Shown here piece after piece: positions 24,959 through 33,608 of a stretch of 64,000 nucleotides of DNA. The notes beneath the pieces were generated by a model. The model was not told the DNA's origin. It saw only the letters and a program-made list of their open reading frames with translations, and did not search any database. Positions within the stretch are counted from its first letter, which is position 1. The number at the start of each line of letters is the position of its first letter. The stretch covers positions 96,247-160,246 of the forward strand of contig NZ_JAPEIQ010000043.1 of the NCBI RefSeq assembly GCF_026041215.1, written 5' to 3'. This DNA comes from Hoyosella sp. YIM 151337. Lineage in GTDB: Bacteria; Actinomycetota; Actinomycetes; Mycobacteriales; Mycobacteriaceae. The translations under genes and the position numbers were made by a program.

Positions 24959-25434
24959 CTCAACTCCCGGGCCAGCGCATCGATCAGCGGCCCGACGCGC
25001 AACGGTATCCGGCGGCTCAAAACGATCTCCGTTCGCGTCCGGACAACTCCCGGTGTGCCGATAATCCGCTGGATCACGCGCTCGAGCTCGTTATTGTCTT
25101 TGGCCACGACTTGGCAGATCAGATCACCTTCGCCAGCGATCGAATCAGCCGCAATGACCTCGGGTATCGCGGCGAGCAATCGGCTCGTCTGATCCAGCTG
25201 TCCCTGGGCCAGATGTATATGGATGTACGCGCGGCCGCTGAACCCCAGGCCGGCGGGGGATATCTGCGGCGCGTAGCTTTCGATGACTCCTGCACGCTGC
25301 AGCTTGTCGATGCGCGCCTGCGCGGTGCCGCGGGCAATCCCGAGTTGACGCGCGTATTCACGCACACCAGCCCTCGGCTGTTCCACGAGCAACCGCAAGA
25401 TCGTCAGGTCGAGCCGATCGAATTCCGGGGCCAT
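24955..25434 (-). CDS. Lrp/AsnC-family regulator
   Basis: 159 residues with an N-terminal HTH (LDLTILRLLVEQPRAGVREY, then GIARGTAQARIDKLQ) and a C-terminal RAM/ligand domain (about 65-150). Lrp-type proteins sense amino acids. It is divergent from the indolepyruvate-type oxidoreductase gene with a 204-bp gap, and its likely target is that enzyme, which acts on 2-oxoacids derived from amino acids. Confidence 0.9.
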   Translation of the reverse strand: MAPEFDRLDLTILRLLVEQPRAGVREYARQLGIARGTAQARIDKLQRAGVIESYAPQISPAGLGFSGRAYIHIHLAQGQLDQTSRLLAAIPEVIAADSIAGEGDLICQVVAKDNNELERVIQRIIGTPGVVRTRTEIVLSRRIPLRVGPLIDALARELS

Positions 25435-25638
25435 ATCACCTCATATGCAGATGGCACACCAGGGGTATGCCTGATCGTGCGTTGACTGTACCAATGGCTC
25501 AATGTGTTGCGCATCACTTGCGGGGTTTCCGTCCTATCAGGCTAACTAGTAGGCACATGGACATTTATGAGCCGGATCACACCCGATTTTGGCTCACGCC
25601 GGGAGTCACCCATTCCAGGCGCGACAGGAGGTGCCACG

Positions 25639-28600
25639 ATGACCACGTCCGAGGCTGCCCATGGTGCGGACATCACCACTGGCGGCAAAAGGAAGACCGA
25701 ATCCTTCTATCTCGATGAGAGATACGAACGCGAAGACGGCGTTGTATACCTGACCGGTATTCAGGCGCTGGTCCGCATGCTCCTTGATCGCGCCCGCCAG
25801 GATCGCCGCAGCGGGGTGAAGACCGCGACCTTCGTCTCCGGTTATGAAGGATCGCCACTTGCTGGCTACGACCTCGAACTCATTCGGCAGCGCAACCTCA
25901 TCGGCAAGCTCGATATTGTGCACCAGCCGGGCCTCAACGAGGAGTACGGCGCAACTGCGGTGATGGGCAGTCAAATCACACGCGGTGTCGGCACGCTTAC
26001 GTGCGACGGTGTCACTGGAATCTGGTACGGCAAAGCACCCGGTCTCGACCGGTCGACGGACGCGCTGCGGCACGCGAACATGATCGGCACCGACCCCATG
26101 GGTGGGGCGGTGGCGCTAGTGGGGGACGATCCCGGTGCGAAGTCTTCGACAATCCCGTCAGCGTCCGAAGCGCTGATGGCGGACATGTACATGCCCGTGC
26201 TATATCCGGGTGATAGCCAAGACGTCGTCGAACTCGGTGTACACGCGCAGTACATGTCTCGTTTTACGGGCCTGTGGACGGGTTTGAAGGTTGTGACCGC
26301 AGTCGCCGATGGCGCAGGTACGGTGCAGGTCAACCGGCACATGTCGGCGCCGCTTCTTGGTCACTCGGAACCAAGTAAGCATCAGCCGACCGGCATGGTA
26401 CTGGGCAAGACGCTTGCCGCGCTCGAGCGCAGCCTCCACGAGGTGCGGTTGCCGCGCGCGCTCGAGTACGCACGCAATAACGGGCTCAACAAGATCACCC
26501 GTAGCGGCGCCAATGACCGGATCGGTGTCATCGCGTCCGGCAAGACGTATCTTGACCTGCAAAGCGCTTTCCGCACGCTCCGCATCACCGATGCGGACCT
26601 CGCCCGGTTCGGTATTCGTGTGCTCAAGCTCGGCATGATCTATCCGCTAGAGCCGCGCATCGTCGAGACCTTCGCGGACGGCCTCGAAGAGATCATCGTC
26701 ATTGAGGAAAAGCATTCGTTCATCGAGTCGGCGGTCCGCGACCTCCTGTACGGGCGCGTCAACGCGCCGCGCATTATCGGACGCAAGGCCGTCGACGGTT
26801 CGGTGCTGTTCCCCGTGACAGGTGAACTGGACCTCGACACCGTCGCGAAAGGTATGGCAAAGGCCCTCAAACCCCGCGGGATCGAAGCAGTCAAGGCCTA
26901 CTACAAGCGTCCCCGCGCACGCACATTGTCGCTACCGCTCGCAGTGCGCAGCCCATACTTCTGCTCCGGCTGTCCGCACAACTCGTCCACCAAGGTGGAC
27001 GACAACACACTCGTCGGCGGCGGCATCGGCTGTCACGCGATGGTGCTGCTGATGGATGAAAAGCAGGTCGGCAACGTCACCGGTGCGACCCAGATGGGTG
27101 GCGAGGGCGTGCAATGGATCGGCATGGCACCCTTCCTCGAAGAAGGTCACCTGGTGCAGAACATCGGTGACGGCACGTTCATGCACTCAGGATCGCTCGC
27201 TGTTCGCGCAGCGGTCGCTGCTGGCGTCAACATCACCTATAAGTTGCTGTACAACAGCGCGGTCGCGATGACGGGCGGCCAGCATCCAGTCGGTGAAATG
27301 ACGGTCGAACAGATCACCAAGATCCTCATTGATGAGCGCGTCGCGAAGGTGGTCATCACCAGCGACAACCCGAAGCGAATCAACCGGAAGCTCTTGCCGA
27401 AGGGCGTTGACGTGCGTCCGCGCGACGACCTGATGGACGTGCAGCGGGAACTGGCGCAGGTCCCCGGCGTAACCGTTCTCATCCACGATCAGGAATGTGC
27501 GGCGCAGAAGCGGCGCAAGCGCAAGCGCGGCAAGGTCGCCACACCCACCACCAAGGTCATGATCAATGAGCGTGTGTGTGAAGGCTGTGGAGACTGCGGT
27601 GAGAAGTCCAACTGTCTCTCCGTGCAGCCGATCGACACCGACTTCGGCCGCAAGACCCAAATCAACCAGTCGTCGTGCAACCTCGATTACTCCTGCATCA
27701 AGGGTGACTGCCCCTCATTCATGACAATCACGCCGGGGGAGAAGCAGCAGCACCAGATGCTGCCGCCGCTGAGCCTCGACGACTTGCCGCACCCGAAGTA
27801 CTACTCAGGCCGCGACGAGTTCGATATGCGCGTCATGGGTATCGGCGGCACTGGCGTGGTGACGGTGAGCCAGGTGCTCGCCATGGGGTCTGTCATCGAC
27901 GGTCACGCGGTGCGCACACTCGACCAGACCGGACTCGCCCAGAAGGGCGGCGCCGTGGTGTCCGACATCAAGATGACGGACGGTCCCGAGGAACTGTCCG
28001 CGAAGGTCGGTGAAGGTTCGTGCGACCTGTATCTGGGCTGTGATGCGCTCGTCGCGACCGACCCGCAGAACCTCAAGGTCGCGTCGCCGAACAAGACGAT
28101 CGCCGTCATTTCGACGACGAAGGTCGCTACGGGCCAGATGGTCACTGACACCAGCGCGACCTATCCGGCCGACAGCTCGATCCACTCGGCGATCGACGCT
28201 GCGACGAAGCAAGTGCATTACCTCGATGCAGCGGACCTGGCGGACCGCCTCTTCGGTGACGAGCAGTACGCCAACATGATCCTCGTCGGTGCTGCGCTGC
28301 AGACCGGTGTGCTCCCGATCAGCGAGTCTGCAATCGAGCAGGCGATCGTTCTGAATGGCGTCGCAGTGGAGAAGAACATACAGGCCTTGCGTCGCGGACG
28401 GCAGTCAGTTGCTGATCCAGATGCGCTCGCCGCCGCGATGCGTCAGGAACCGAAGAAGCGGGCGATTTCCTCGCAGGCACGGCAGCTTGGCGCGCTGATC
28501 GGTATGCCGCATCCGTCTGAGGCGATCGAGACCCGCATCGACGAGCTCATCGCATACCAGGATCTCAAGTATGCGAAGAAGTACGTGGCGTTCGTCGCGG

Positions 28601-29124
28601 AGACGTACCGGGCTGAGAAGGCGGTACAGCCGAGCTCGACCGTCCTCACCGAAACCGTCGCGATGTATCTGCACAAGCTGATGGCGTACAAGGACGAGTA
28701 CGAGGTTGCGCGCCTTGCGCTACTCCCGGAGATTCGTGAGCAGATCGAAGGCGAGTTCGGTAAGGGCGCGAAAGTGCATTACAAGCTGCACCCGCCGATG
28801 CTGCGCGCCATGGGCATGAAGAACAAGATGACGTTCGGTCAGTGGTTCGATCCGGCGTTCCGCAGCCTGAAGTCGATGAAGAAGCTGCGCGGCACGAAGC
28901 TCGATCCCTTCGGTAAGGCAGAGGTCCGTAAGACCGAACGGGAACTCATCGACGAATACATCGGTGCGATGCGCACAGTATTCGCGGGCCTCGGCGCCGA
29001 AACGCTCAGCACCGCTGTGGAGACCGCCGCTCTGCCAGACATGGTCCGAGGCTACGAGGACATCAAGATGCGCAACGTGGCGAAGTACCGAAAGGCACTG
29101 GCGCAGCGGCTGGCACGCCAGTAG
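25639..29124 (+). CDS. fused indolepyruvate-type ferredoxin oxidoreductase
   Basis: 1161 residues from ATG 25639, which has a good AGGAGG 9 bp upstream; the frame open to 25567 lacks one. It carries the alpha-like N-terminal half, a TPP-binding part, an iron-sulfur segment (CEGCGDCGEKSNC, then SCNLDYSCIKGDCPSF) and a C-terminal gamma-like domain (MGIGGTGVVTVSQVLAMGS). Such single-chain enzymes oxidise aryl- or branched-chain 2-oxoacids to acyl-CoA with ferredoxin. It lies alone between an Lrp regulator and a terminator. The exact 2-oxoacid is not visible. Confidence 0.9.
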   Translation: MTTSEAAHGADITTGGKRKTESFYLDERYEREDGVVYLTGIQALVRMLLDRARQDRRSGVKTATFVSGYEGSPLAGYDLELIRQRNLIGKLDIVHQPGLNEEYGATAVMGSQITRGVGTLTCDGVTGIWYGKAPGLDRSTDALRHANMIGTDPMGGAVALVGDDPGAKSSTIPSASEALMADMYMPVLYPGDSQDVVELGVHAQYMSRFTGLWTGLKVVTAVADGAGTVQVNRHMSAPLLGHSEPSKHQPTGMVLGKTLAALERSLHEVRLPRALEYARNNGLNKITRSGANDRIGVIASGKTYLDLQSAFRTLRITDADLARFGIRVLKLGMIYPLEPRIVETFADGLEEIIVIEEKHSFIESAVRDLLYGRVNAPRIIGRKAVDGSVLFPVTGELDLDTVAKGMAKALKPRGIEAVKAYYKRPRARTLSLPLAVRSPYFCSGCPHNSSTKVDDNTLVGGGIGCHAMVLLMDEKQVGNVTGATQMGGEGVQWIGMAPFLEEGHLVQNIGDGTFMHSGSLAVRAAVAAGVNITYKLLYNSAVAMTGGQHPVGEMTVEQITKILIDERVAKVVITSDNPKRINRKLLPKGVDVRPRDDLMDVQRELAQVPGVTVLIHDQECAAQKRRKRKRGKVATPTTKVMINERVCEGCGDCGEKSNCLSVQPIDTDFGRKTQINQSSCNLDYSCIKGDCPSFMTITPGEKQQHQMLPPLSLDDLPHPKYYSGRDEFDMRVMGIGGTGVVTVSQVLAMGSVIDGHAVRTLDQTGLAQKGGAVVSDIKMTDGPEELSAKVGEGSCDLYLGCDALVATDPQNLKVASPNKTIAVISTTKVATGQMVTDTSATYPADSSIHSAIDAATKQVHYLDAADLADRLFGDEQYANMILVGAALQTGVLPISESAIEQAIVLNGVAVEKNIQALRRGRQSVADPDALAAAMRQEPKKRAISSQARQLGALIGMPHPSEAIETRIDELIAYQDLKYAKKYVAFVAETYRAEKAVQPSSTVLTETVAMYLHKLMAYKDEYEVARLALLPEIREQIEGEFGKGAKVHYKLHPPMLRAMGMKNKMTFGQWFDPAFRSLKSMKKLRGTKLDPFGKAEVRKTERELIDEYIGAMRTVFAGLGAETLSTAVETAALPDMVRGYEDIKMRNVAKYRKALAQRLARQ

Positions 29125-29135
29125 CAAAGAACTCG

Positions 29136-29164
29136 TTTGGGGCCGAGACCGGTTCGGCCCCAAA
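29136..29164 (+). terminator. intrinsic terminator after the oxidoreductase gene
   Basis: TTTGGGGCCGA (29136-29146) pairs perfectly with TCGGCCCCAAA (29154-29164) around a 7-nt loop and is followed by a T-rich stretch (TGTTTCTT). It lies 12 bp after the stop codon. Confidence 0.85.
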
Positions 29165-29236
29165 TGTTTCTTGCGCGCCACGCGTGCTCAAGCTGGGCGT
29201 AACCTTCTGTTGAGCTGAGACCGGCACGCTCCCGGG

Positions 29237-30166
29237 GTGACTTCGACGACGACCGAGCGAGTGCTGCCCGAAACGGGCAAGCGAGGGTTCAGGGGCCGGC
29301 CGTGGCGCGATTACGCACTATTCGCCGCCCTCGCTGGGCCCAACCTGCTGCTGCTCGCACTGTTTACGTACCGGCCGCTCGTCGACAACATCCGGCTGTC
29401 GTTCTTCGACTGGAACTTGGCTTCGCCGGTCTCGACGTTCATCGGCTTCGACAATTACATCGAGTGGTTCGGGCGGGCTGACTCGTGGCAGATCGTGCGG
29501 AACACCGTGATTTTCACGGTGTTTACGGTGGTCGGCTCCATGATCCTTGGCCTCGCCCTCGCGCTGCTTCTCGACCAGCAGCTCAAGGGCCGCAACCTGG
29601 TTCGATCCGCGATCTTCGCGCCCTTTGTCATCTCGGGTGCCGCTGTGGGAATTGCCTTCCAGTTCGTGTTCGACCCGAACTTCGGGCTTGTCCAAGATCT
29701 CATTCGCCGCATCGGCCTCATATCCCCTGACTTCTATCAGAACCCGAACTGGGCGCTGTTCATGGTGACCCTCACGTTCATCTGGAAGAACCTCGGCTAC
29801 ACATTTGTCATCTACCTCGCTGCCCTGCAAGGTGTGCGCAAGGATTTGACGGAAGCCGCGCAGATTGACGGCGCCAGCCGCTGGACCACCTTTTGGCGCG
29901 TTCTCATGCCGCAGTTGCGGCCGAGCACGTATTTCCTCTCGATCACGGTGTTGCTGTCGTCCGTGCAGGTCTTCGACATCATTCACGTGATGACGCGGGG
30001 CGGGCCGCTCGGTACCGGCACGACCACCATGGTGTACCAGGTGTATCAGGAGACATTCCTCAATTTCCGTGCCGGTTACGGCGCGACCGTGGCAACCCTG
30101 ATGTTCCTCGCGCTGCTCATCCTCACGGTGGTGCAAGTGCGAATGATGGATAGGGGGCGTGACTGA
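29237..30166 (+). CDS. ugpA: ABC sugar-phosphate transporter permease, UgpA type
   Basis: 309 residues, GTG start, six predicted membrane helices and the EAA loop (LTEAAQIDGASRWTTFWRVL) that docks the ATPase. The order permease-permease-binding protein-ATPase is that of mycobacterial ugpAEBC, which imports glycerophosphodiesters such as glycerophosphocholine. The first permease, UgpA, pairs with UgpE. The neighbouring phospholipase C gene supports a phospholipid-derived substrate, but other CUT1 substrates (sugars) cannot be excluded. Confidence 0.8.
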   Translation: MTSTTTERVLPETGKRGFRGRPWRDYALFAALAGPNLLLLALFTYRPLVDNIRLSFFDWNLASPVSTFIGFDNYIEWFGRADSWQIVRNTVIFTVFTVVGSMILGLALALLLDQQLKGRNLVRSAIFAPFVISGAAVGIAFQFVFDPNFGLVQDLIRRIGLISPDFYQNPNWALFMVTLTFIWKNLGYTFVIYLAALQGVRKDLTEAAQIDGASRWTTFWRVLMPQLRPSTYFLSITVLLSSVQVFDIIHVMTRGGPLGTGTTTMVYQVYQETFLNFRAGYGATVATLMFLALLILTVVQVRMMDRGRD

Positions 30167-31065
30167 TGCACACGAGCACCGCGATCGAAACACCCGTACT
30201 GCCCCCTGCGCAGCCTGCCGCGGCCACAGCGCCCACGCGGCGGCGAGTCCCCGCACGCAAAATATGGGGGTATCTGGCGATGGCCGTCGCACTGCTGATC
30301 ATTGGCCTGCCGCTGTACTGGATTCTGATCACGTCGTTCAAAGAACGTGGCGACGTGTACGTACAACCGGTGACGTGGTGGCCCTCGGTTTTCCACCCGC
30401 AGAACTACGCGGACGCGACGGGTCTCGTCCCGTTCACCACGTTCCTTCGGAACTCGCTCATCATCACGACAACACTCGCCGTCATCAAGTTCGTGCTCGG
30501 GATTCTCTCGGCCTACGCGCTGGTTTTCCTGCGTTTCCCCGGGAAAACGGTCGTGTTCCTGACGGTGATCGCGGCGCTGATGGTACCCAATCAGATCACA
30601 GTCATCTCGAACTACGCGCTCGTCGCGGAGTGGGGCTGGCGCAACACCTTCCAGGGCATCATTCTCCCGCTCGCGGGGGTCGCCTTCGGAACCTTCCTGA
30701 TGCGCAACCACTTCCTCTCCATCCCCTCGGAAATCATCGAGGCTGCACGGATGGACGGCGCGGGCCACGTCAAACTGTTGTGGCGCGTGGTACTGCCTAT
30801 CTCCGGACCAACCATGGTGGCATTCGCCATCATCGTTATCGTCAACGAATGGAATGAGTACCTATGGCCATTCCTCATGTCGGATGATCACCGCGTCGCG
30901 CCGCTCCCGGTCGGGCTGACACTTCTGCAAAACAACGAGGGCCTTACCAACTGGGGGCCGGTGATGGCTGGCACGATCCTTACGATGCTGCCCATCCTGA
31001 TCGTCTTCCTCATCTTGCAACGACACATGATCAAGGGCCTGACTTCAGGCGCGGTCAAAGGCTGA
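30166..31065 (+). CDS. ugpE: ABC sugar-phosphate transporter permease, UgpE type
   Basis: 299 residues with about six membrane helices and the EAA motif IEAARMDGAGHVKLLWRVVL. It starts on the last base of the ugpA stop (TGATG), implying coupled translation. Second membrane subunit of the CUT1-family importer; the C-terminal QRHMIKGLTSGAVKG is the family's usual ending. Confidence 0.82.
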   Translation: MHTSTAIETPVLPPAQPAAATAPTRRRVPARKIWGYLAMAVALLIIGLPLYWILITSFKERGDVYVQPVTWWPSVFHPQNYADATGLVPFTTFLRNSLIITTTLAVIKFVLGILSAYALVFLRFPGKTVVFLTVIAALMVPNQITVISNYALVAEWGWRNTFQGIILPLAGVAFGTFLMRNHFLSIPSEIIEAARMDGAGHVKLLWRVVLPISGPTMVAFAIIVIVNEWNEYLWPFLMSDDHRVAPLPVGLTLLQNNEGLTNWGPVMAGTILTMLPILIVFLILQRHMIKGLTSGAVKG

Positions 31066-31067
31066 CC

Positions 31068-32414
31068 ATGACAGAGAAGGAAAAACACCCAATGGCTGGT
31101 TTCAATCGACGTCACTTCCTGGGTCTCGCAGGCACAGCTGCCGCGGCGGCGGCGCTGACCGCCTGCGCAGGTACCGGCGGCGGTGCCGGGGGAGGAAACG
31201 GCAACGGGTCAGGGGGCGGGAACCGCATTACATTCTGGTCCAACCACCCGGGCACCTCACGTGACGTCGAACTCGAACTGATCCGCCGTTTCGAAGCGGA
31301 GAACGACATCACCGTCCAGTTGATCAGCGCTGGGAAAAACTACGAAGACGTCGCGCAGAAATTCAACGCATCCCTGGCAGGCGGGGAACAGCCCGATGTC
31401 GTTGTGCTGTCAGATGTCTGGTGGTTTAACTACGCCCTGAACCGCCAGATCGAGCCTCTCGACGCGCATTTCTCCACCGCTGGTGTCGATGCCGATGACT
31501 ACGTCGACGCGCTGCTCGCGGACTATCTGTTCGACAACAGCCACTTCGCGCTTCCGTACGCGCGCTCAACACCGCTGTTCTACTACAACAAGGACCTGTG
31601 GGAGCAAGTGGGACTTCCGGACCGGGGCCCGGAAAGCTGGGCCGAATTTGGGGAGTGGGCGCCGGAATTGCAGCAGGCGATCGGCAACGGCAGGTTCGCG
31701 CACAGCTGGGGCAACGCCGTCGACTACCTGGCCTGGACGTTCCAGGGGCCGAACTGGACCTTCGGCGGCGCGTACTCGGACGAGTGGCAACTGAAGCTCA
31801 CCGACGAGCGGACTATCGAGGCGGGCAACTGGCTCCGTGATCAGATCCACGAGGCTCGATACGCGAACGTGTCACCCGATATCGCGACCGATTTCGCAGC
31901 TGGGCTGTGCGCGTCGACGATCGCATCAACCGGAAGCCTCAGCGGCATGATGGCGACGGCGACCAGCTTTGAGGTCGGCACCGCGTTCCTGCCTCGCACC
32001 GACGCGCCTGGCTGCCCAACAGGCGGCGCCGGACTCGCGATCCCGTCCGGCATTGCAGACGAGCGGAAAGAAAACGCACTGAAGTTCATCGAGTTCATCA
32101 CCAACGCGGACAACACCGCGTACTTCGCACAAAACGTTGGTTACATGCCAGTGCGGAAGTCAGCCGCTGACTCAGCCGAATTCGCGCAGTATCTCGATGA
32201 AAACCCGAATGCCCGCACCGCTGTCGACCAACTGCCCTTCACTGGCCCGCAGGACTACGCGCGTGTCTTCGTACCTGGGGCCGACCAGATCCTCGGTACC
32301 GGTTTTGAGCGCATCGCGCTGCAGAACGCCGACGTCGAACCCACGTTCGCGGATGTTCAGAACCAGATCCAGCGGATCATTGACCGCCAGATCGCGCCCA
32401 GCCTGCCGCGCTGA
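31068..32414 (+). CDS. ugpB: ABC transporter substrate-binding lipoprotein, UgpB type
   Basis: 448 residues. After an N-terminal twin-arginine (NRRHFLGLAG) comes a hydrophobic run ending in the lipobox LTAC, so it is probably exported folded by Tat and lipid-anchored. A Gly/Ser/Asn-rich linker follows, then the family-1 binding fold (ITFWSNHPG ... YARSTPLFYYNKDLWEQVG). ATG 31092 (MAGFNRR) is an alternative start with GAAGGA upstream. It delivers substrate to UgpA/E. Confidence 0.83.
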   Translation: MTEKEKHPMAGFNRRHFLGLAGTAAAAAALTACAGTGGGAGGGNGNGSGGGNRITFWSNHPGTSRDVELELIRRFEAENDITVQLISAGKNYEDVAQKFNASLAGGEQPDVVVLSDVWWFNYALNRQIEPLDAHFSTAGVDADDYVDALLADYLFDNSHFALPYARSTPLFYYNKDLWEQVGLPDRGPESWAEFGEWAPELQQAIGNGRFAHSWGNAVDYLAWTFQGPNWTFGGAYSDEWQLKLTDERTIEAGNWLRDQIHEARYANVSPDIATDFAAGLCASTIASTGSLSGMMATATSFEVGTAFLPRTDAPGCPTGGAGLAIPSGIADERKENALKFIEFITNADNTAYFAQNVGYMPVRKSAADSAEFAQYLDENPNARTAVDQLPFTGPQDYARVFVPGADQILGTGFERIALQNADVEPTFADVQNQIQRIIDRQIAPSLPR

Positions 32415-32440
32415 CCGCCCGTTACGAAAGGAGGCCCGCT

Positions 32441-33535
32441 GTGGCGGGTATTCGGCTCGACGATGTCACTCACCGCTATCAGGGCAGCGATGTCGTTGCT
32501 GTGGACGCACTGAACCTGGACATTGCCGACGGGGAGTTCCTCGTCCTCGTCGGCCCCTCGGGATGCGGGAAATCAACAACACTGCGGATGCTCGCCGGGC
32601 TCGAATCCGTTGAGCGTGGCAGCATTCACATCGGGGCGACGGACGTCACGCATCTGCCGCCCACGAAACGCGACGTCGCGATGGTGTTTCAGAATTACGC
32701 GCTCTACCCGAATATGACTGTCGCGGAAAACATGGCGTTCGCGCTGCGCAACGCGGGCGTGCCGAAAGCGGAACGGGCCGCGAAGGTCGCCGAGGCTGCA
32801 CGGATGCTCGATCTGGAGCCTCTGCTGGACCGCAAACCCGCGCGCCTCTCCGGCGGTCAGCGGCAGCGCGTCGCGATGGGCCGTGCCATCGTGCGCCACC
32901 CGAAGGTGTTCTGTATGGACGAGCCGCTGTCGAACCTGGACGCGAAACTGCGCGTCAGCACCAGGTCGCAGATTGCAGCGTTGCAGCGCCGCCTCGGCGT
33001 CACCACTGTCTACGTCACTCACGATCAGGTGGAGGCGATGACGATGGGGCACCGGGTGGCAGTGCTCAACGGTGGAAAGCTGCAGCAAGTGGGCACGCCG
33101 CGCGCTCTGTACGACGACCCGGACAACGTGTTCGTCGCGGAGTTCATCGGGTCACCCGCGATGAATCTGATCACCGCCCCACTCGAGGATGGCCGGGCAG
33201 TTGTCGGCGGGCTGAAGATCGCGGTACCGCGATCGGTGCTGAGCCGGCTCGGTGGTGACACCGTCGTCGTGGGTATCCGTCCGGAGACATTCGAACTTGT
33301 GACAGAGGAATCTTCGGTAGCGCTTCGAGTGACGCTGCACGAGGAACTGGGGTCTGAAGGTTTCGCCTACGGCGTTCCGGTGCACGGTGACGCCTGGTCG
33401 AGCAAATCTGGCCAGCTCGTTGTGCGACTCCCAGCCCGTGTGCCGGTCACCGTCGGCGAAACGCTGCGGGCATGTGTCCATGCTGGAGGCGTCTTGTTTT
33501 TCGACTCCGTCACGGGCGAGCGATTGCGCGGCTGA
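32441..33535 (+). CDS. ugpC: ABC transporter ATPase, UgpC/MalK type
   Basis: 364 residues, GTG start with AAAGGAGG. Walker A GPSGCGKST, signature LSGGQRQRVAMGRAI, Walker B VFCMDEPLSNLDAKLR and the C-terminal OB-type regulatory domain (about 240-364) are complete. It powers the importer encoded just upstream. Shared use by other CUT1 importers is common in the family. It ends 73 bp before the phospholipase gene. Confidence 0.85.
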   Translation: MAGIRLDDVTHRYQGSDVVAVDALNLDIADGEFLVLVGPSGCGKSTTLRMLAGLESVERGSIHIGATDVTHLPPTKRDVAMVFQNYALYPNMTVAENMAFALRNAGVPKAERAAKVAEAARMLDLEPLLDRKPARLSGGQRQRVAMGRAIVRHPKVFCMDEPLSNLDAKLRVSTRSQIAALQRRLGVTTVYVTHDQVEAMTMGHRVAVLNGGKLQQVGTPRALYDDPDNVFVAEFIGSPAMNLITAPLEDGRAVVGGLKIAVPRSVLSRLGGDTVVVGIRPETFELVTEESSVALRVTLHEELGSEGFAYGVPVHGDAWSSKSGQLVVRLPARVPVTVGETLRACVHAGGVLFFDSVTGERLRG

Positions 33536-33608
33536 AATACGCATTCGCGACTCACATGGTGTGAAAAAAGCTAGCATTAGCCAAATCGTTCTCACATCAG
33601 GGGCGCGT

